A DNA stretch of 16,114 bases from an uncultured Caulobacteraceae bacterium (GCA_946482375.1 CAMLRH010000025.1:1-16114); one strand, 5' to 3'. Positions 1 through 8,392 are shown, counted from the first letter of the stretch. Notes: a model not told the origin generated them from the letters alone. Program-made: numbers and translations.

Positions 1-932
1 TGGGCGACCGCTTTCCCAAGGCGCGTCTCGCCACGGCTATGGCCATTTTCTCCATGGGCCAGAAGATCGGCATGGCGGCTTCCTTTACGCTGGCCGCGCT
101 GGCGATCGTGGCGGCGGCTTCGCTCCACAGGCTCTTTCCGGAATCGGCGGCGTTCGCGCCATGGCAGATGGCCTTCCTGCTGCTGGGGGCGCCTGGGTTG
201 CTGATCGCCCTACTGGCGTTCACGTTCCGGGAGCCGCCGCGCCGAGGCGCCAAGGCGGCGAAGTCGATCTCGGACAAGCGGCTGTTCAGCTACCTGAAGA
301 AGGAGTGGCGGCACAGCATCCCGTTGGCGCTGGCGGTCGCCTTCATCTCGATTTGCTCCAGCGGCCTGTCGTCATGGGCGCCGGCCTACATCGGCAGGCG
401 CTTCGATTGGGAACCCATCCAGTTCGGTCCGGCCGTCAGCCTGATCTCGCTCTTGTCGGCTTTCGCGGTCGTGGCCAAGGGCGGGATCATGGACTGGCTG
501 TTCTCGCGCGGCATGAAAGACGCGCACGTGCGGTTCTACACCTGGCTCCTGATGCTCGGCATACCTGTCTCGGCCGTGGCGTTCATGCTGCCGAACCCTT
601 GGTTGTTCATAGCTGCCCTGGCCTTCCTGCAGATCGTTGTCATCCCCTACATGGTCTACTTCTCGGCGACGATCCAACTGATGGCCCCGGCGCCTGTCCG
701 AGGGCAGATGACGGGACTCTATTTCGGTCTGAGCGCGCTCATCGGCGCCGGCTTTGGCCCCCTGATTGTCGGGGCGGTGACCGATTTCGTCCTTGGCGAT
801 CCCGACAAGCTCGGCTGCTCCCTCGGCATCGTCATCACGACGGGACTGGTCGGGACCTTGCTGATGTTGCGGATCTTCCTCCGAGGGTTGAGTAGCGTTG
901 TTCAGAAACGGGCGGAACTCGACGCATTATGA
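1..932 (+). CDS. MFS transporter, C-terminal part (cut by left edge)
   Basis: Major facilitator superfamily carrier, expected in the inner membrane. The reading frame is open from base 3, before the first ATG at 39, and reads GDRFPKARLATAM. This matches the conserved segment after TM4, so roughly the first 110-120 residues lie outside the window and ATG 39 is not the real start. About 309 residues are visible. They hold one more N-half helix pair, a charged central loop after FREPPRRG, and about six hydrophobic helices of the C-half. A TGA at 930-932 ends the gene. The REPPRRG-type loop resembles Spinster-like MFS proteins often found beside TonB receptors in sphingomonads and Caulobacter relatives; that is family knowledge, not proof of substrate. 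The TonB receptor gene follows 170 bp downstream on the same strand, which suggests joint uptake of one substrate across both membranes. Confidence 0.9.
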   Translation, partial: GDRFPKARLATAMAIFSMGQKIGMAASFTLAALAIVAAASLHRLFPESAAFAPWQMAFLLLGAPGLLIALLAFTFREPPRRGAKAAKSISDKRLFSYLKKEWRHSIPLALAVAFISICSSGLSSWAPAYIGRRFDWEPIQFGPAVSLISLLSAFAVVAKGGIMDWLFSRGMKDAHVRFYTWLLMLGIPVSAVAFMLPNPWLFIAALAFLQIVVIPYMVYFSATIQLMAPAPVRGQMTGLYFGLSALIGAGFGPLIVGAVTDFVLGDPDKLGCSLGIVITTGLVGTLLMLRIFLRGLSSVVQKRAELDAL

Positions 933-1047
933 GTATGAATTCGAGAGATGGTTTTCGGTATTCCGAGACGTGGCTGCTGGGGCTGTCCACACGTGGTCCG
1001 CTGACTTAGGCGAAATCCTCTCCAACTCCCATAAGAACGGATTTCTT

Positions 1048-1080
1048 GAGCTGACGGGCGTGCAGTTAGCTGGCTTAAAC
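1048..1080 (+). promoter_or_regulatory. Possible promoter of the TonB receptor gene
   Basis: GCTTAAAC at 1073-1080 differs in one base from the Caulobacter-type housekeeping -10 consensus GCTANAWC. CTGACGG at 1051-1057 resembles the matching -35 TTGACG, with a 15-nt spacer. A transcript would start about 15 nt ahead of the GTG start. This is consensus matching by eye and remains tentative. Confidence 0.3.
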
Positions 1081-1087
1081 ACCAATA

Positions 1088-1096
1088 GAGGGGAGG
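1088..1096 (+). promoter_or_regulatory. Ribosome binding site fixing the GTG start of the TonB receptor
   Basis: GAGGGGAGG lies 6 nt before the GTG at 1103-1105. It is a strong Shine-Dalgarno match and supports this non-ATG start, which is also followed directly by a signal peptide. Confidence 0.75.
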
Positions 1097-1102
1097 TCGT
1101 CA

Positions 1103-3283
1103 GTGAACCACCTGTTGAGAGGATTGCTAGCTAGCGCCGCCATATGCGCCATTCCCACGTTAGCGCTGGCGCAGACCGCGGAGGGCGATGACACTCCCGC
1201 CGCCGCCACCAACGCGATCGAGGTCGGCGAGGTGGTCGTCACGGCTCAGCGCCGCGAGCAGCGGCTGCAGGAAGTGCCGATCGCCATCTCCACCGCCAGC
1301 GCGGAAGAGGTGGAAGCGATGGGTATCACCCAGACCACCGAGCTGACGCGGATCACGCCCGGCCTCGTCTTCACCCACAACGGCAACGTGGCGCAGCCGG
1401 CTATCCGGGGCGTGTCGACGAAGAACTCGTCGCCGGGCGACTCTCCGAACGTCGCCCTCTACGTGGATGGGGTCTACATTTCCAGCCAGTATTCCGGCTT
1501 TATGGACTTCAACAATATTGATCGCATTGAGGTCCTCAAAGGTCCGCAAGGCACACTCTACGGCCGCAACGCCACCGGCGGCGCGATCATCGTCGTGACC
1601 AAGACGCCCCAGGACTCCTTCTATGCCGAAGGCGAGGTTGGCTATGGCAGCTATAATCAGCTCCGCGGGCAGCTTTATCTGACAGGCCCCCTAGCCTGGG
1701 GCCTGACGGCAGACTTCGCCGCCATGTATGAGCGGGACGACGGCTATACGAAAGACATCCTTACCGGAGAAAAGCTCTGGACGAAGGATAACTACGGCTA
1801 CCGCACCAAGATCCGGGCGGAACCTACCGACGATCTAGCCTTCACACTTGCCGCCGACTATTCCCGCCACTCGACGGCCGCCGGCTATGCGAACATCCCG
1901 CTGAACGGCAACACTTCGGCGGTTCGTAGCGTTGGGGCGATTTACGGTCGCGAACGCGGTGAGGTGGCGCTGAGTTCTATCCCCTTCGCCAAGAACATGA
2001 ACAAGGGGCTGTCGTTCACGGCCGAGTACGATGCGGGGCCGTTCACCGTGACATCGGTAACCGCGGCGCGCGAGAACAAGAACTCGTCGCTGACCGACAA
2101 CGATATGAGCCAGCTCAATCTCGCCTTCCTGAGGTTCGGCGGGCCGACGCGGACCTACACAGAGGAACTGGTGGTGACGTCAAATGGTGACGGTCCGCTC
2201 CAGTGGCTCGTCGGCGCCTTCTATGTCTTCGACAAGGCGCAGCGTAAGTTCAACATCGTCAACAGCGGCCAGACCACGAAGGCGACGCAGTGGACTGAAG
2301 CCTTCGCGCCGTATGTCGAGCTGACCTACGATTTCAATGAACATTTCAGTCTGATCGGCGGGGTCCGCTACAACTGGGAAGAACGCCAGCTGCTCAACCT
2401 CCAGCGCGGCATCGTGCGGGTCGACAACGCGACCCGCAAATGGGAGCGCACGACCTACCGGCTGACCGGGCAGTACAGGGTCGATGACGAGCTGAACTTC
2501 TACCTGACCAACAGCACCGGCTTCAAAAGCGGCGTCTACAACACTACCGCCACGGTGCAGACGCCGGTCGACCCGGAATACATCGAAGCCTGGCAACTGG
2601 GGGCGAAATCCACCAAGGGCGGCATTGGCCTCTCGGCGGAAATCTTCCAGTACGACTACACCAACCTCCAGGTGCTGCGCAGCCTCGATCCGCTGACTGG
2701 GTCGAGCAGCCTGGCCAACGCGGCTAGCGCGAAGATCAGTGGTGCGGAAGTCAGCACCTTCGGTCGTCTGACCGACAACCTGCGCTACACGGCGGGCGTG
2801 GCCTACCTCGACGCCAAGTACGAAAGCTTCCCGGCCGCCGAGGTTCTCGATCCGCTGACGCCCACCCAGTGCGAGGCGCTGAACGCCGCGCCGAACTTCC
2901 CGCCCTGGCCGTGCGGCAACCGCAGCACCCAGCGCGACGTCTCGGGCAACCAAATGATCCGCGCGCCCGAATGGAGCGCTAACGCCAGCCTGATGTACGA
3001 GCGTGATCTGTGGGGCGGCGTTTTCGACGCGACCGGGTCGCTCTACTATACTGCGGAGTTCCCCCACGACGTCGACAACCGCATCATGCAGCCGTCCTAC
3101 ACCTTGCTGCGTGGCGAAATGGGCTGGGCTCCGGCCGATGGAAATTGGCGCGTCGCGGTCTGGGGCGACAACCTCACCGACGAGGAATACTTCCTCAACG
3201 TCAATACTTCGACGACGGGCGACACCTCGATTTACGGCGCGCCCCGGCGGTTCGGTGTGACGCTGAGCTTCAAGACACAGTAG
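1103..3283 (+). CDS. TonB-dependent outer-membrane receptor
   Basis: A 726-residue outer-membrane receptor that takes up a ligand using energy passed on by TonB-ExbB-ExbD. Residues 1-23 form a signal peptide (MNHLL..., hydrophobic core, cleavage probably after LALA). A TonB-box-like EVVVTAQR at 43-50 is followed by the plug domain, about 54-170, with IRGV, ALYVDGVYI, IDRIEVLKGPQGTLYGRNAT and GGAI. The rest is the 22-strand barrel, ending in a short beta segment (FGVTLSFKTQ). C590 and C604 could form a disulfide in an extracellular loop. Length and motifs are typical of the large alphaproteobacterial group of receptors linked to catabolic clusters rather than siderophore genes, and no iron-uptake gene is nearby. 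The ligand is not readable from sequence; the neighbouring acyl-CoA genes suggest a hydrophobic acid such as a steroid or terpenoid. A terminator follows, so the gene forms a transcription unit alone or with the MFS gene. Confidence 0.95.
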   Translation: MNHLLRGLLASAAICAIPTLALAQTAEGDDTPAAATNAIEVGEVVVTAQRREQRLQEVPIAISTASAEEVEAMGITQTTELTRITPGLVFTHNGNVAQPAIRGVSTKNSSPGDSPNVALYVDGVYISSQYSGFMDFNNIDRIEVLKGPQGTLYGRNATGGAIIVVTKTPQDSFYAEGEVGYGSYNQLRGQLYLTGPLAWGLTADFAAMYERDDGYTKDILTGEKLWTKDNYGYRTKIRAEPTDDLAFTLAADYSRHSTAAGYANIPLNGNTSAVRSVGAIYGRERGEVALSSIPFAKNMNKGLSFTAEYDAGPFTVTSVTAARENKNSSLTDNDMSQLNLAFLRFGGPTRTYTEELVVTSNGDGPLQWLVGAFYVFDKAQRKFNIVNSGQTTKATQWTEAFAPYVELTYDFNEHFSLIGGVRYNWEERQLLNLQRGIVRVDNATRKWERTTYRLTGQYRVDDELNFYLTNSTGFKSGVYNTTATVQTPVDPEYIEAWQLGAKSTKGGIGLSAEIFQYDYTNLQVLRSLDPLTGSSSLANAASAKISGAEVSTFGRLTDNLRYTAGVAYLDAKYESFPAAEVLDPLTPTQCEALNAAPNFPPWPCGNRSTQRDVSGNQMIRAPEWSANASLMYERDLWGGVFDATGSLYYTAEFPHDVDNRIMQPSYTLLRGEMGWAPADGNWRVAVWGDNLTDEEYFLNVNTSTTGDTSIYGAPRRFGVTLSFKTQ

Positions 3284-3306
3284 AATCTCCTCTCCCGGAG
3301 CATCTC

Positions 3307-3339
3307 AAGCGGCGGCAGGTATGCCGCCGCTTTCTTTTT
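3307..3339 (+). terminator. Rho-independent terminator after the TonB receptor
   Basis: A perfect 11-bp stem (AAGCGGCGGCA at 3307-3317 paired with TGCCGCCGCTT at 3322-3332) encloses a GGTA tetraloop. The T-rich tail TCTTTTT at 3333-3339 follows. It lies 24 nt after the receptor stop codon. There is no T-run on the opposite strand, so it looks one-directional and does not serve the convergent ligase gene. Confidence 0.92.
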
Positions 3340-3439
3340 GGCTTCTGTCCTGGAGAAGCGTCGCACGACGCCGCTCCGGCAAAGCCTTCGGGCCGCCGTG
3401 CTTCGAGGGATCCTTTGGAAGCGGTGTCGGTCTTGCGAC

Positions 3440-4954
3440 CTAGAAGACGTACTTGCCGGCGAGGCGCTCGCGCACCGCCGGCCGGGCCACCTTCATGGAA
3501 GGCGTCCGCGGCAGCTCGTCCATGATCTCGACCGCGACGGGCACGTTGTACGAGGGCATGTTCTCTCGCACCAGCGCTTGAAGCTCCTCGGGTGTCGGCG
3601 CGGGTTTTCCGGCGGCTGTCTCGATAACCGCCAGCGGCGCCTGGCCCAGGCGCGAATCCTTGATGGCCAGCACCGCGGCGTCGCGCACGGCGGGATGCAT
3701 GCGCAGCACCTCGGCGACCTTCTCGGGAAGAACCTTGAACCCACCCCGAATGATCGCCTCGTCGGCCCGGCCGTGGATGTAGAGGAAGCCGTCTTCGTCA
3801 AGCGAAGCCAGGTCGGTGGTCTGGATCCAGTCCGGGCCCCAACGATTGGCCTTGAGGCAAAGGATGCCGATCTGGTTGGGCCCCAGTTCCTGGCCGGTTT
3901 CGGGATCGATCACCCGCGCCTGTGCGTCGGGACGCAACCGTCCGACCGAGGCGGCCTTTTCCTTGCCCAGCGCGCGATAGTCGGCCAACGACCAGCCGGC
4001 GATGCCGCCGATGAATTCCGATGCGCCATACTCGCTGAGTACGGGAATGCCATAGCGGTCCTCAAATTCGGCTCTCGCGGCGGGATCCAACGGCGCCGTA
4101 CCCGAGCGAACGCAGATGAGCGATGCGAGCTTCTCCTTCGGCGGATTGAGCTCAAGCACCATGTTGAGCATCGAGGGGACGAGCGATCCGGCCTTCGTCT
4201 TGAAGCGCGCGACGGCCTCGACCCAGCCTGCCGCATCGAATTTCTCGAACAGCACCATGGGGCGGCCGTGATGCAGCATCATGGCCACATGGAAGATGCC
4301 TGACGCATGGCCGAATGGTCCCGCTTGGATCGATGGCGAGCGCTGCAGGGTGACCGTGGTTCCTTGCTGGCCGGGCCGCTCGGAGCGACGGCCGATTTCC
4401 ATCGCGCGCGCGAGGACCGGCGCCGTCACGGGTATGCGCTTGGGCTCTCCGGTCGTCCCGCTGCTCATGCGTTCTATTACGGTCCCCTCCGGCATGACCC
4501 GGAACGGACCTGCGCCGAGAACGTCGGCGCCCGGGCGGAAGGCGATGTTGTCGGGGCCGTCAAGGTCGACCACGACGCCAAGCGCGCCGATCGAGCTGAC
4601 CGCCGCGTCGAGCTGTGCGGACCAATCCTGCTCCACCCCGACGATAGCCGGCATGCGCAGGCGTTCGACTTCGGCCGCGAGTTTGGCCGTGGGCTGCAGC
4701 GGGTTGAGGGGGCACAGGCATCGGCCGGACATCAGCAGGCCCAGCGCCGCCCCAATCATGGCCGGATGATTTCTGGCGATCCAGCCGACGGGCTGGCCCG
4801 GTTCGATACCGGCTTCATCCAGCGTGCGCTCGAGGCCTTCCGCGATGCGCCACAGATCGCCCCAGCTGTAAGAGCGGGAGCCAAAATAGATCGCGGTCGC
4901 GCTGCGATCGATGGAAGCCACTTCGCGGAAGTGGCGCTGCAGGTCTTCGGACAA
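3440..4954 (-). CDS. AMP-forming acyl-CoA ligase (ligase 1)
   Basis: Class I adenylate-forming enzyme, 504 residues: acid + ATP + CoA gives acyl-CoA + AMP + PPi in the cytoplasm. Visible motifs are the phosphate loop SSGTTGEPKR (164-173), EYGASE (308-313), TTDLA with D381, HGRAD with R396, the hinge-side GGFKV (404-408), and PRTPSMK (482-488), where K488 is the expected adenylation lysine. The usual Gly before that lysine is Met. The start is TTG at 4954, chosen because AGGAGG lies 5 nt upstream and residue 1 aligns with ligases 2 and 3. The gene is last in the set fused dehydrogenase - crotonase - ligase, 128 bp after the crotonase stop, and converges on the TonB receptor. Substrate is unknown; the context suggests a carboxylated side chain of a cyclic compound. 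It is closest in the window to ligase 3 (shared PVGWIARN and PLQPTA). Confidence 0.93.
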   Translation of the reverse strand: MSEDLQRHFREVASIDRSATAIYFGSRSYSWGDLWRIAEGLERTLDEAGIEPGQPVGWIARNHPAMIGAALGLLMSGRCLCPLNPLQPTAKLAAEVERLRMPAIVGVEQDWSAQLDAAVSSIGALGVVVDLDGPDNIAFRPGADVLGAGPFRVMPEGTVIERMSSGTTGEPKRIPVTAPVLARAMEIGRRSERPGQQGTTVTLQRSPSIQAGPFGHASGIFHVAMMLHHGRPMVLFEKFDAAGWVEAVARFKTKAGSLVPSMLNMVLELNPPKEKLASLICVRSGTAPLDPAARAEFEDRYGIPVLSEYGASEFIGGIAGWSLADYRALGKEKAASVGRLRPDAQARVIDPETGQELGPNQIGILCLKANRWGPDWIQTTDLASLDEDGFLYIHGRADEAIIRGGFKVLPEKVAEVLRMHPAVRDAAVLAIKDSRLGQAPLAVIETAAGKPAPTPEELQALVRENMPSYNVPVAVEIMDELPRTPSMKVARPAVRERLAGKYVF

Positions 4955-4965
4955 TCGGGCCTCCT
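4955..4965 (-). promoter_or_regulatory. Ribosome binding site supporting the TTG start of ligase 1
   Basis: Read on the minus strand, AGGAGG is followed by CCCGA and then TTG. No in-frame ATG competes upstream. The strong site and ideal spacing decide this rare start codon. Confidence 0.7.
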
Positions 4966-5082
4966 ACGCGTCACGTCCACAGTAGGACAAGGCGCGCGGG
5001 CGCAGCCAAGGTGGGATCGTAGGTATTGATTATGCGCATTCCTCAATGCGGCGGACGTCATGGAGTGTGAGGGGCGACGTCG

Positions 5083-5874
5083 TTAGGCGCCTCTGAAGTC
5101 AGCGGCGCGCCGCTCCATGACGGCGGTCAGCCCTTCCTTGAAGTCGTCTGTTCCGAGCAACAAGCTCTGGCCCATCACATTTGCCGACCATTCGCTCTCC
5201 ATGCTGGAGTCCAGCCCTCTATGCAGAGCTTCCTTGGCGGCGCGGTAGGCTAGCGGCGGCAAGGCGGCGAGTTCGCTTGCCAAGGCCTGGGCCTCCGTGT
5301 GGAGCTCCGTCTCGGATTGCGCGAGCTGAGTCGCCAAGCCAATTTGGAGCGCTTCCTCGGCCCGGATCGCTCGCCCACGCAGGGTCATCTCGGCCGCCAG
5401 TCCCAGGCCGACCATCCGAGGCAACAGATAAAGGCCGCCCAACGGCGGCATCAGGCCAAGCTTGATCCAGCTCTCCTGAAACTGGGCGCTCGGCGAAACG
5501 ACGCGGAAATCGCAGGCAAGCGACAACTCGCAGCCGACGGTGACCGCAGCGCCCTGAACGGCGGCGACCGTCGGTTTCGGCGAGTGAAAGAGCCGGCGGG
5601 CCGCACCCTGAAAGACGCTATAGATCTGCTCGCGGATCGTCATGCCCGGCGTGCGGGAGAGCTCTTCCAGAAAGGCGAAATCGGCCCCCGCGCTGAAGTG
5701 CTTGCCTTGGCTGGCGAGCACGATCGCCCGTACTTCCGCGTCGGCGGATAGTTCGTCGATCGCCGCGCATATCTCGCCAAGAGTCTGGGGCCGCAGGGCG
5801 TTTCGGCCATCTTGCCGATCGATCATGACCCAACCGACGGATTGGCGTCGCTCGACGCGGATATCTTCGTACAT
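5083..5874 (-). CDS. Enoyl-CoA hydratase/isomerase (crotonase) family protein
   Basis: A 263-residue crotonase-fold protein, normal length, acting on a CoA thioester in the cytoplasm. The first oxyanion-hole segment is HFSAGAD (59-65). The second is GAAVTVGCEL (108-117), where E116 matches the first catalytic Glu of rat mitochondrial hydratase (E144). The position of the second catalytic Glu (E164, normally PEI) is W136 in AQFQESWIKLG. The PaaG-type isomerase Asp (IPDxGG) is also absent, being Pro in LMPPLGG. Fold membership is certain, but the reaction may be isomerisation, hydration or hydrolysis. The ATG at 5874 follows the stop codon of the fused dehydrogenase by 2 nt and has no clear ribosome binding site of its own, so translation is probably coupled. 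It likely acts on the product of that dehydrogenase. Confidence 0.92.
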   Translation of the reverse strand: MYEDIRVERRQSVGWVMIDRQDGRNALRPQTLGEICAAIDELSADAEVRAIVLASQGKHFSAGADFAFLEELSRTPGMTIREQIYSVFQGAARRLFHSPKPTVAAVQGAAVTVGCELSLACDFRVVSPSAQFQESWIKLGLMPPLGGLYLLPRMVGLGLAAEMTLRGRAIRAEEALQIGLATQLAQSETELHTEAQALASELAALPPLAYRAAKEALHRGLDSSMESEWSANVMGQSLLLGTDDFKEGLTAVMERRAADFRGA

Positions 5875-5876
5875 GG

Positions 5877-8135
5877 TCAGGCCCAGTCGTCCGCCCAGGG
5901 GTCGCGCGGCATACCAAGGACTCGCTCCGCTATTTTGTTGCGATGGATTTCGCTGGTGCCGCCGCCGATGGTGGCGGTCTTGGCGCCCAGGAAGGCGCGA
6001 CCGGGGCGGTCCAGCGTCAAGCCTTCGGCGCCGCGAACATCGACGGCCAACTCATACAGCCTGCGCTCTTCTTCTTGGCCGAAAAGCTTGAGGACCGAGC
6101 CCTCTGCGCCGGGATCACCGCCTTCAAGGATGGTGTTCATGTTGCGAAGCCCGTGCAACCGCAGAAGCTGGGTGTTGACCCACGCCTGCGCCGCGCGTCT
6201 GCGAAGACCGTGATCCACCCCGGCGGCGGCTTCGCGCTTGCCGAGCTGGCCTATGATGCGTTCGGCAAGGAAAAGCTGCCGCTGCTGAGCGCCCACAAAG
6301 TTCGTGGAATGCTCATGGGCGAGAGTGGTCTTGGTGACCTTCCAGCCGCCGTCGATCTCGCCGATGAGGTTGCTCATCGGCACCCGGACGTTGTCGAGGA
6401 AGACTTCGTTGAAATCGGGCAGGCCGTTCAACTTCCGGATCGGCCGGACAGTGACGCCTTCGGCGTTCAGGGGAATAACGACACAGCTGATCCCCGAATG
6501 CTTGGGAACTAGCGGCCCTGTGCGGATGAGCGTGTACATCCAGTGGCAGAAGTGTGCGCCGGAGGTCCAGATCTTCTGGCCGTTGACGACGATCTCGTCG
6601 CCCTCAACCACGCCGCGGGTGCGCAGCGACGCCAGGTCGGAGCCCGCGCCCGGTTCGGAGAAGCCGCTGGCCCACAGGATATCGGCGCGCCGCGTCGCCT
6701 CCAGGAAGCGGGCCTTCTGGTCGGGGGTGCCGTGCACGAAGATGGTCGGGCCCGTCAGGCTCAGACCCCGGTTTCCGATCAGCGGCGGCAGCCCGCGCGC
6801 GGCGATTTCGGAGTGGTAGAGCACTTGCTGGATAAAGCTCGCCTCGCGGCCGCCGTACGCCTTGGGCCAGTGAATGCCCGCCCAGCCGGCTTCGGCCATC
6901 TCGGCTTGCCAGGCCTGCAAGGCCGGGATGCTGCGCTCGCGCAGTTCCGCCAATCGCTCGGGAGTCGCGTGGTCGTCCAGCCAACCTCGGAATTCGGCGA
7001 TGAACGCACGGTCGCCCTCGGCCAGCGTGACGTCGTCCTCCACGCTGTGCTGTTTAACGGCGCCTCCGTCGCGTCTTTGGTGGGCGATATCGTCGATGAG
7101 TTCGGCGGCGAGGATGTCGAGGTGGCGGTCGTCCGAACCGAGACTGAGCTGACAGCCCTTGGCCCGGCGCAGCAGCAGGTGCATGTCGTGTTCCCAGGTG
7201 CAGGCGATGGCGCCATGAGCCTGGACGGCGTCCGCGGTGACCTTAACGCCGCTGGCCGATGCGACGATCTTGGCTGTTCGCGCAATACGGGGGTCAGGCG
7301 CGCCATCCTTGGTCGACTGGGCGGCGCCGGCGACGGCGGACTTGGCGTTCTCAGTGGCGACCAGCATGTCCGCGAGTTTGTGCTTGATGGCCTGGAAGCG
7401 CCCGATCGGTTCGCCGAATTGCTTGCGGTCCAGGCTGTACTTCTGGGTCATGCGGAGCGCGGCGTCGGCCACGGCCACAGACTCGGCCGCAAGCAACGAC
7501 CAGGCCAGCGCCAGGGCCGAGCTGACGGGGAAATCCGATACGGCCGTTGCTGGCGCCCCGTTTAGAGTCACGGCGGCAAGGCGGCGCGTGGCGTCGAACG
7601 TACGCAGTTCCTGCCGCTCGACTTCCGGCGCCGAGGCCTCGACCGCCCACCATCTGCCACCGACAGGGAACAGGAAGACATCAAGGGCCGCGCCGTCCAT
7701 CACCTGGGCGATTTCACCGGTGATGCGGGCGACGCTTCCGTTCTGCGACACCTCAAGCGCTTCCGCCGCGCCGGTGTCGGCCGAGAACGCCGCGCCCACC
7801 ACCTTCTCGCCCGTGGCCAACGCGTTCGCGAGTTCCTCGCAGGCTTCGCCGTCGCCGGCCCCTAGAACGTGCGCCGCGACAAAGATCGAAACGATCGGCA
7901 ACGGCGTGACGTTTTCCGCGAGGGCTTCGGCAATCACGAGTTCATCGGCGATACCGATCCCGGACCCGCCCATCGCCTCGGGCAATCCGGCGCCCGTCAG
8001 CCCCAGTTCGGCAAGGCCCTTCCAGAGCTCTCGGTCCAGCGCCGCCCCCCCCTCGAACGCCCGGCGCGCGGCCGAGCGATCGGGCACGAACCGCTTCAGG
8101 ACGCGGGCGATCTCTTCCTGTTCTGCTGTCGGCAT
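5877..8135 (-). CDS. Fused beta-alpha acyl-CoA dehydrogenase (two ACAD halves in one chain)
   Basis: 752 residues with two complete acyl-CoA dehydrogenase halves. Residues 1-355 resemble a beta-type subunit, with R237 in RKQFGEPIGRFQAIKHK and QAHG at 305-308, features that in this family contact FAD from the partner chain. A charged linker (about 356-372) follows. Residues 373-752 are alpha-type, with GFSEPGAGSD (491-500), KIWTSG (521-526) and IGGGTSEIHRNKIAERVLG near the end. The MCAD-type catalytic Glu position is Gly (G725). E608 in TLAHEHS sits where steroid-type alpha subunits carry their base. It is expected to desaturate an acyl-CoA using an electron-transfer flavoprotein. The start at 8135 is chosen because MPTAEQEEIARVL aligns with the split beta subunit's MNLLPTPEQTQII. 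A GTG at 8264 would add 43 residues of unlikely composition. First gene of its set; divergent LysR upstream. A fused dehydrogenase (Scd4AB) is, from memory, reported in a bile-salt-degrading Sphingobium. Confidence 0.9.
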   Translation of the reverse strand: MPTAEQEEIARVLKRFVPDRSAARRAFEGGAALDRELWKGLAELGLTGAGLPEAMGGSGIGIADELVIAEALAENVTPLPIVSIFVAAHVLGAGDGEACEELANALATGEKVVGAAFSADTGAAEALEVSQNGSVARITGEIAQVMDGAALDVFLFPVGGRWWAVEASAPEVERQELRTFDATRRLAAVTLNGAPATAVSDFPVSSALALAWSLLAAESVAVADAALRMTQKYSLDRKQFGEPIGRFQAIKHKLADMLVATENAKSAVAGAAQSTKDGAPDPRIARTAKIVASASGVKVTADAVQAHGAIACTWEHDMHLLLRRAKGCQLSLGSDDRHLDILAAELIDDIAHQRRDGGAVKQHSVEDDVTLAEGDRAFIAEFRGWLDDHATPERLAELRERSIPALQAWQAEMAEAGWAGIHWPKAYGGREASFIQQVLYHSEIAARGLPPLIGNRGLSLTGPTIFVHGTPDQKARFLEATRRADILWASGFSEPGAGSDLASLRTRGVVEGDEIVVNGQKIWTSGAHFCHWMYTLIRTGPLVPKHSGISCVVIPLNAEGVTVRPIRKLNGLPDFNEVFLDNVRVPMSNLIGEIDGGWKVTKTTLAHEHSTNFVGAQQRQLFLAERIIGQLGKREAAAGVDHGLRRRAAQAWVNTQLLRLHGLRNMNTILEGGDPGAEGSVLKLFGQEEERRLYELAVDVRGAEGLTLDRPGRAFLGAKTATIGGGTSEIHRNKIAERVLGMPRDPWADDWA

Positions 8136-8392
8136 CCCGCTGACCCCATCGGACCGTCGCCACTGCGGCGAGCGATCCAATGTCATCGGCCTAGGTGAGG
8201 GGAGGGTCCAATGCGTAAGCGGCCCGGACTCGGGAGTTTCCGCCAAAAGTGGAAGGTCACCCACCGTAATTCAGGAGGAACCGCCCTAAATCGTGAACGG
8301 CCTGCCCCTATCGCGATCGCGCATGTCGCCGCACTATCGGGGCTTCAAGGCCCGCTTCAGATGGGTCAGAGGCGCATTAGGAAAGGTTTATC
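8136..8392. promoter_or_regulatory. Divergent control region between fused dehydrogenase and LysR gene
   Basis: 257 bp between two divergent starts, the usual place for LysR binding. It holds a TTCC-N9-GGAA dyad (8238-8254), a 10-bp palindrome CGCGATCGCG (8312-8321) and two TCCAATG copies 31 bp apart (8176-8182 and 8207-8213). No convincing -35/-10 pair was found for either direction, and none of the three elements is a proven site. Confidence 0.4.

Noticed and set aside
898..1134. 78-codon plus-strand frame bridging the MFS and TonB receptor genes
   Set aside because: It overlaps the ends of both real genes, has no clear ribosome binding site and no recognisable features.
3358..3371. Hairpin GCGTCG-CA-CGACGC as a terminator for ligase 1
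   Set aside because: Only a 6-bp stem with a 2-nt loop and no T-run on the minus strand.
3338..4303. Plus-strand open frame of 321 codons opposite ligase 1
   Set aside because: Antisense shadow of the ligase with no family motif; its start lies in the TonB receptor terminator tail.
4756..5061. 101-codon minus-strand frame with an ATG start overlapping the ligase 1 start
   Set aside because: It is in a different frame from the ligase and shows no motif; the AGGAGG and TTG at 4954 explain the real start.
5054..5081. Two GACGTC palindromes 22 bp apart between crotonase and ligase 1 genes as an operator
   Set aside because: GACGTC also occurs several times inside the TonB receptor gene as an Asp-Val codon pair, so two copies here are weak evidence.
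6543..7565. Plus-strand open frame of 340 codons opposite the fused dehydrogenase
   Set aside because: Antisense to well-conserved dehydrogenase motifs, with no recognisable domain.
8136..8264. 43-residue N-terminal extension of the fused dehydrogenase from GTG 8264
   Set aside because: No ribosome binding site precedes it, the composition is unlike a dehydrogenase N-terminus, and alignment with the split beta subunit starts at 8135.
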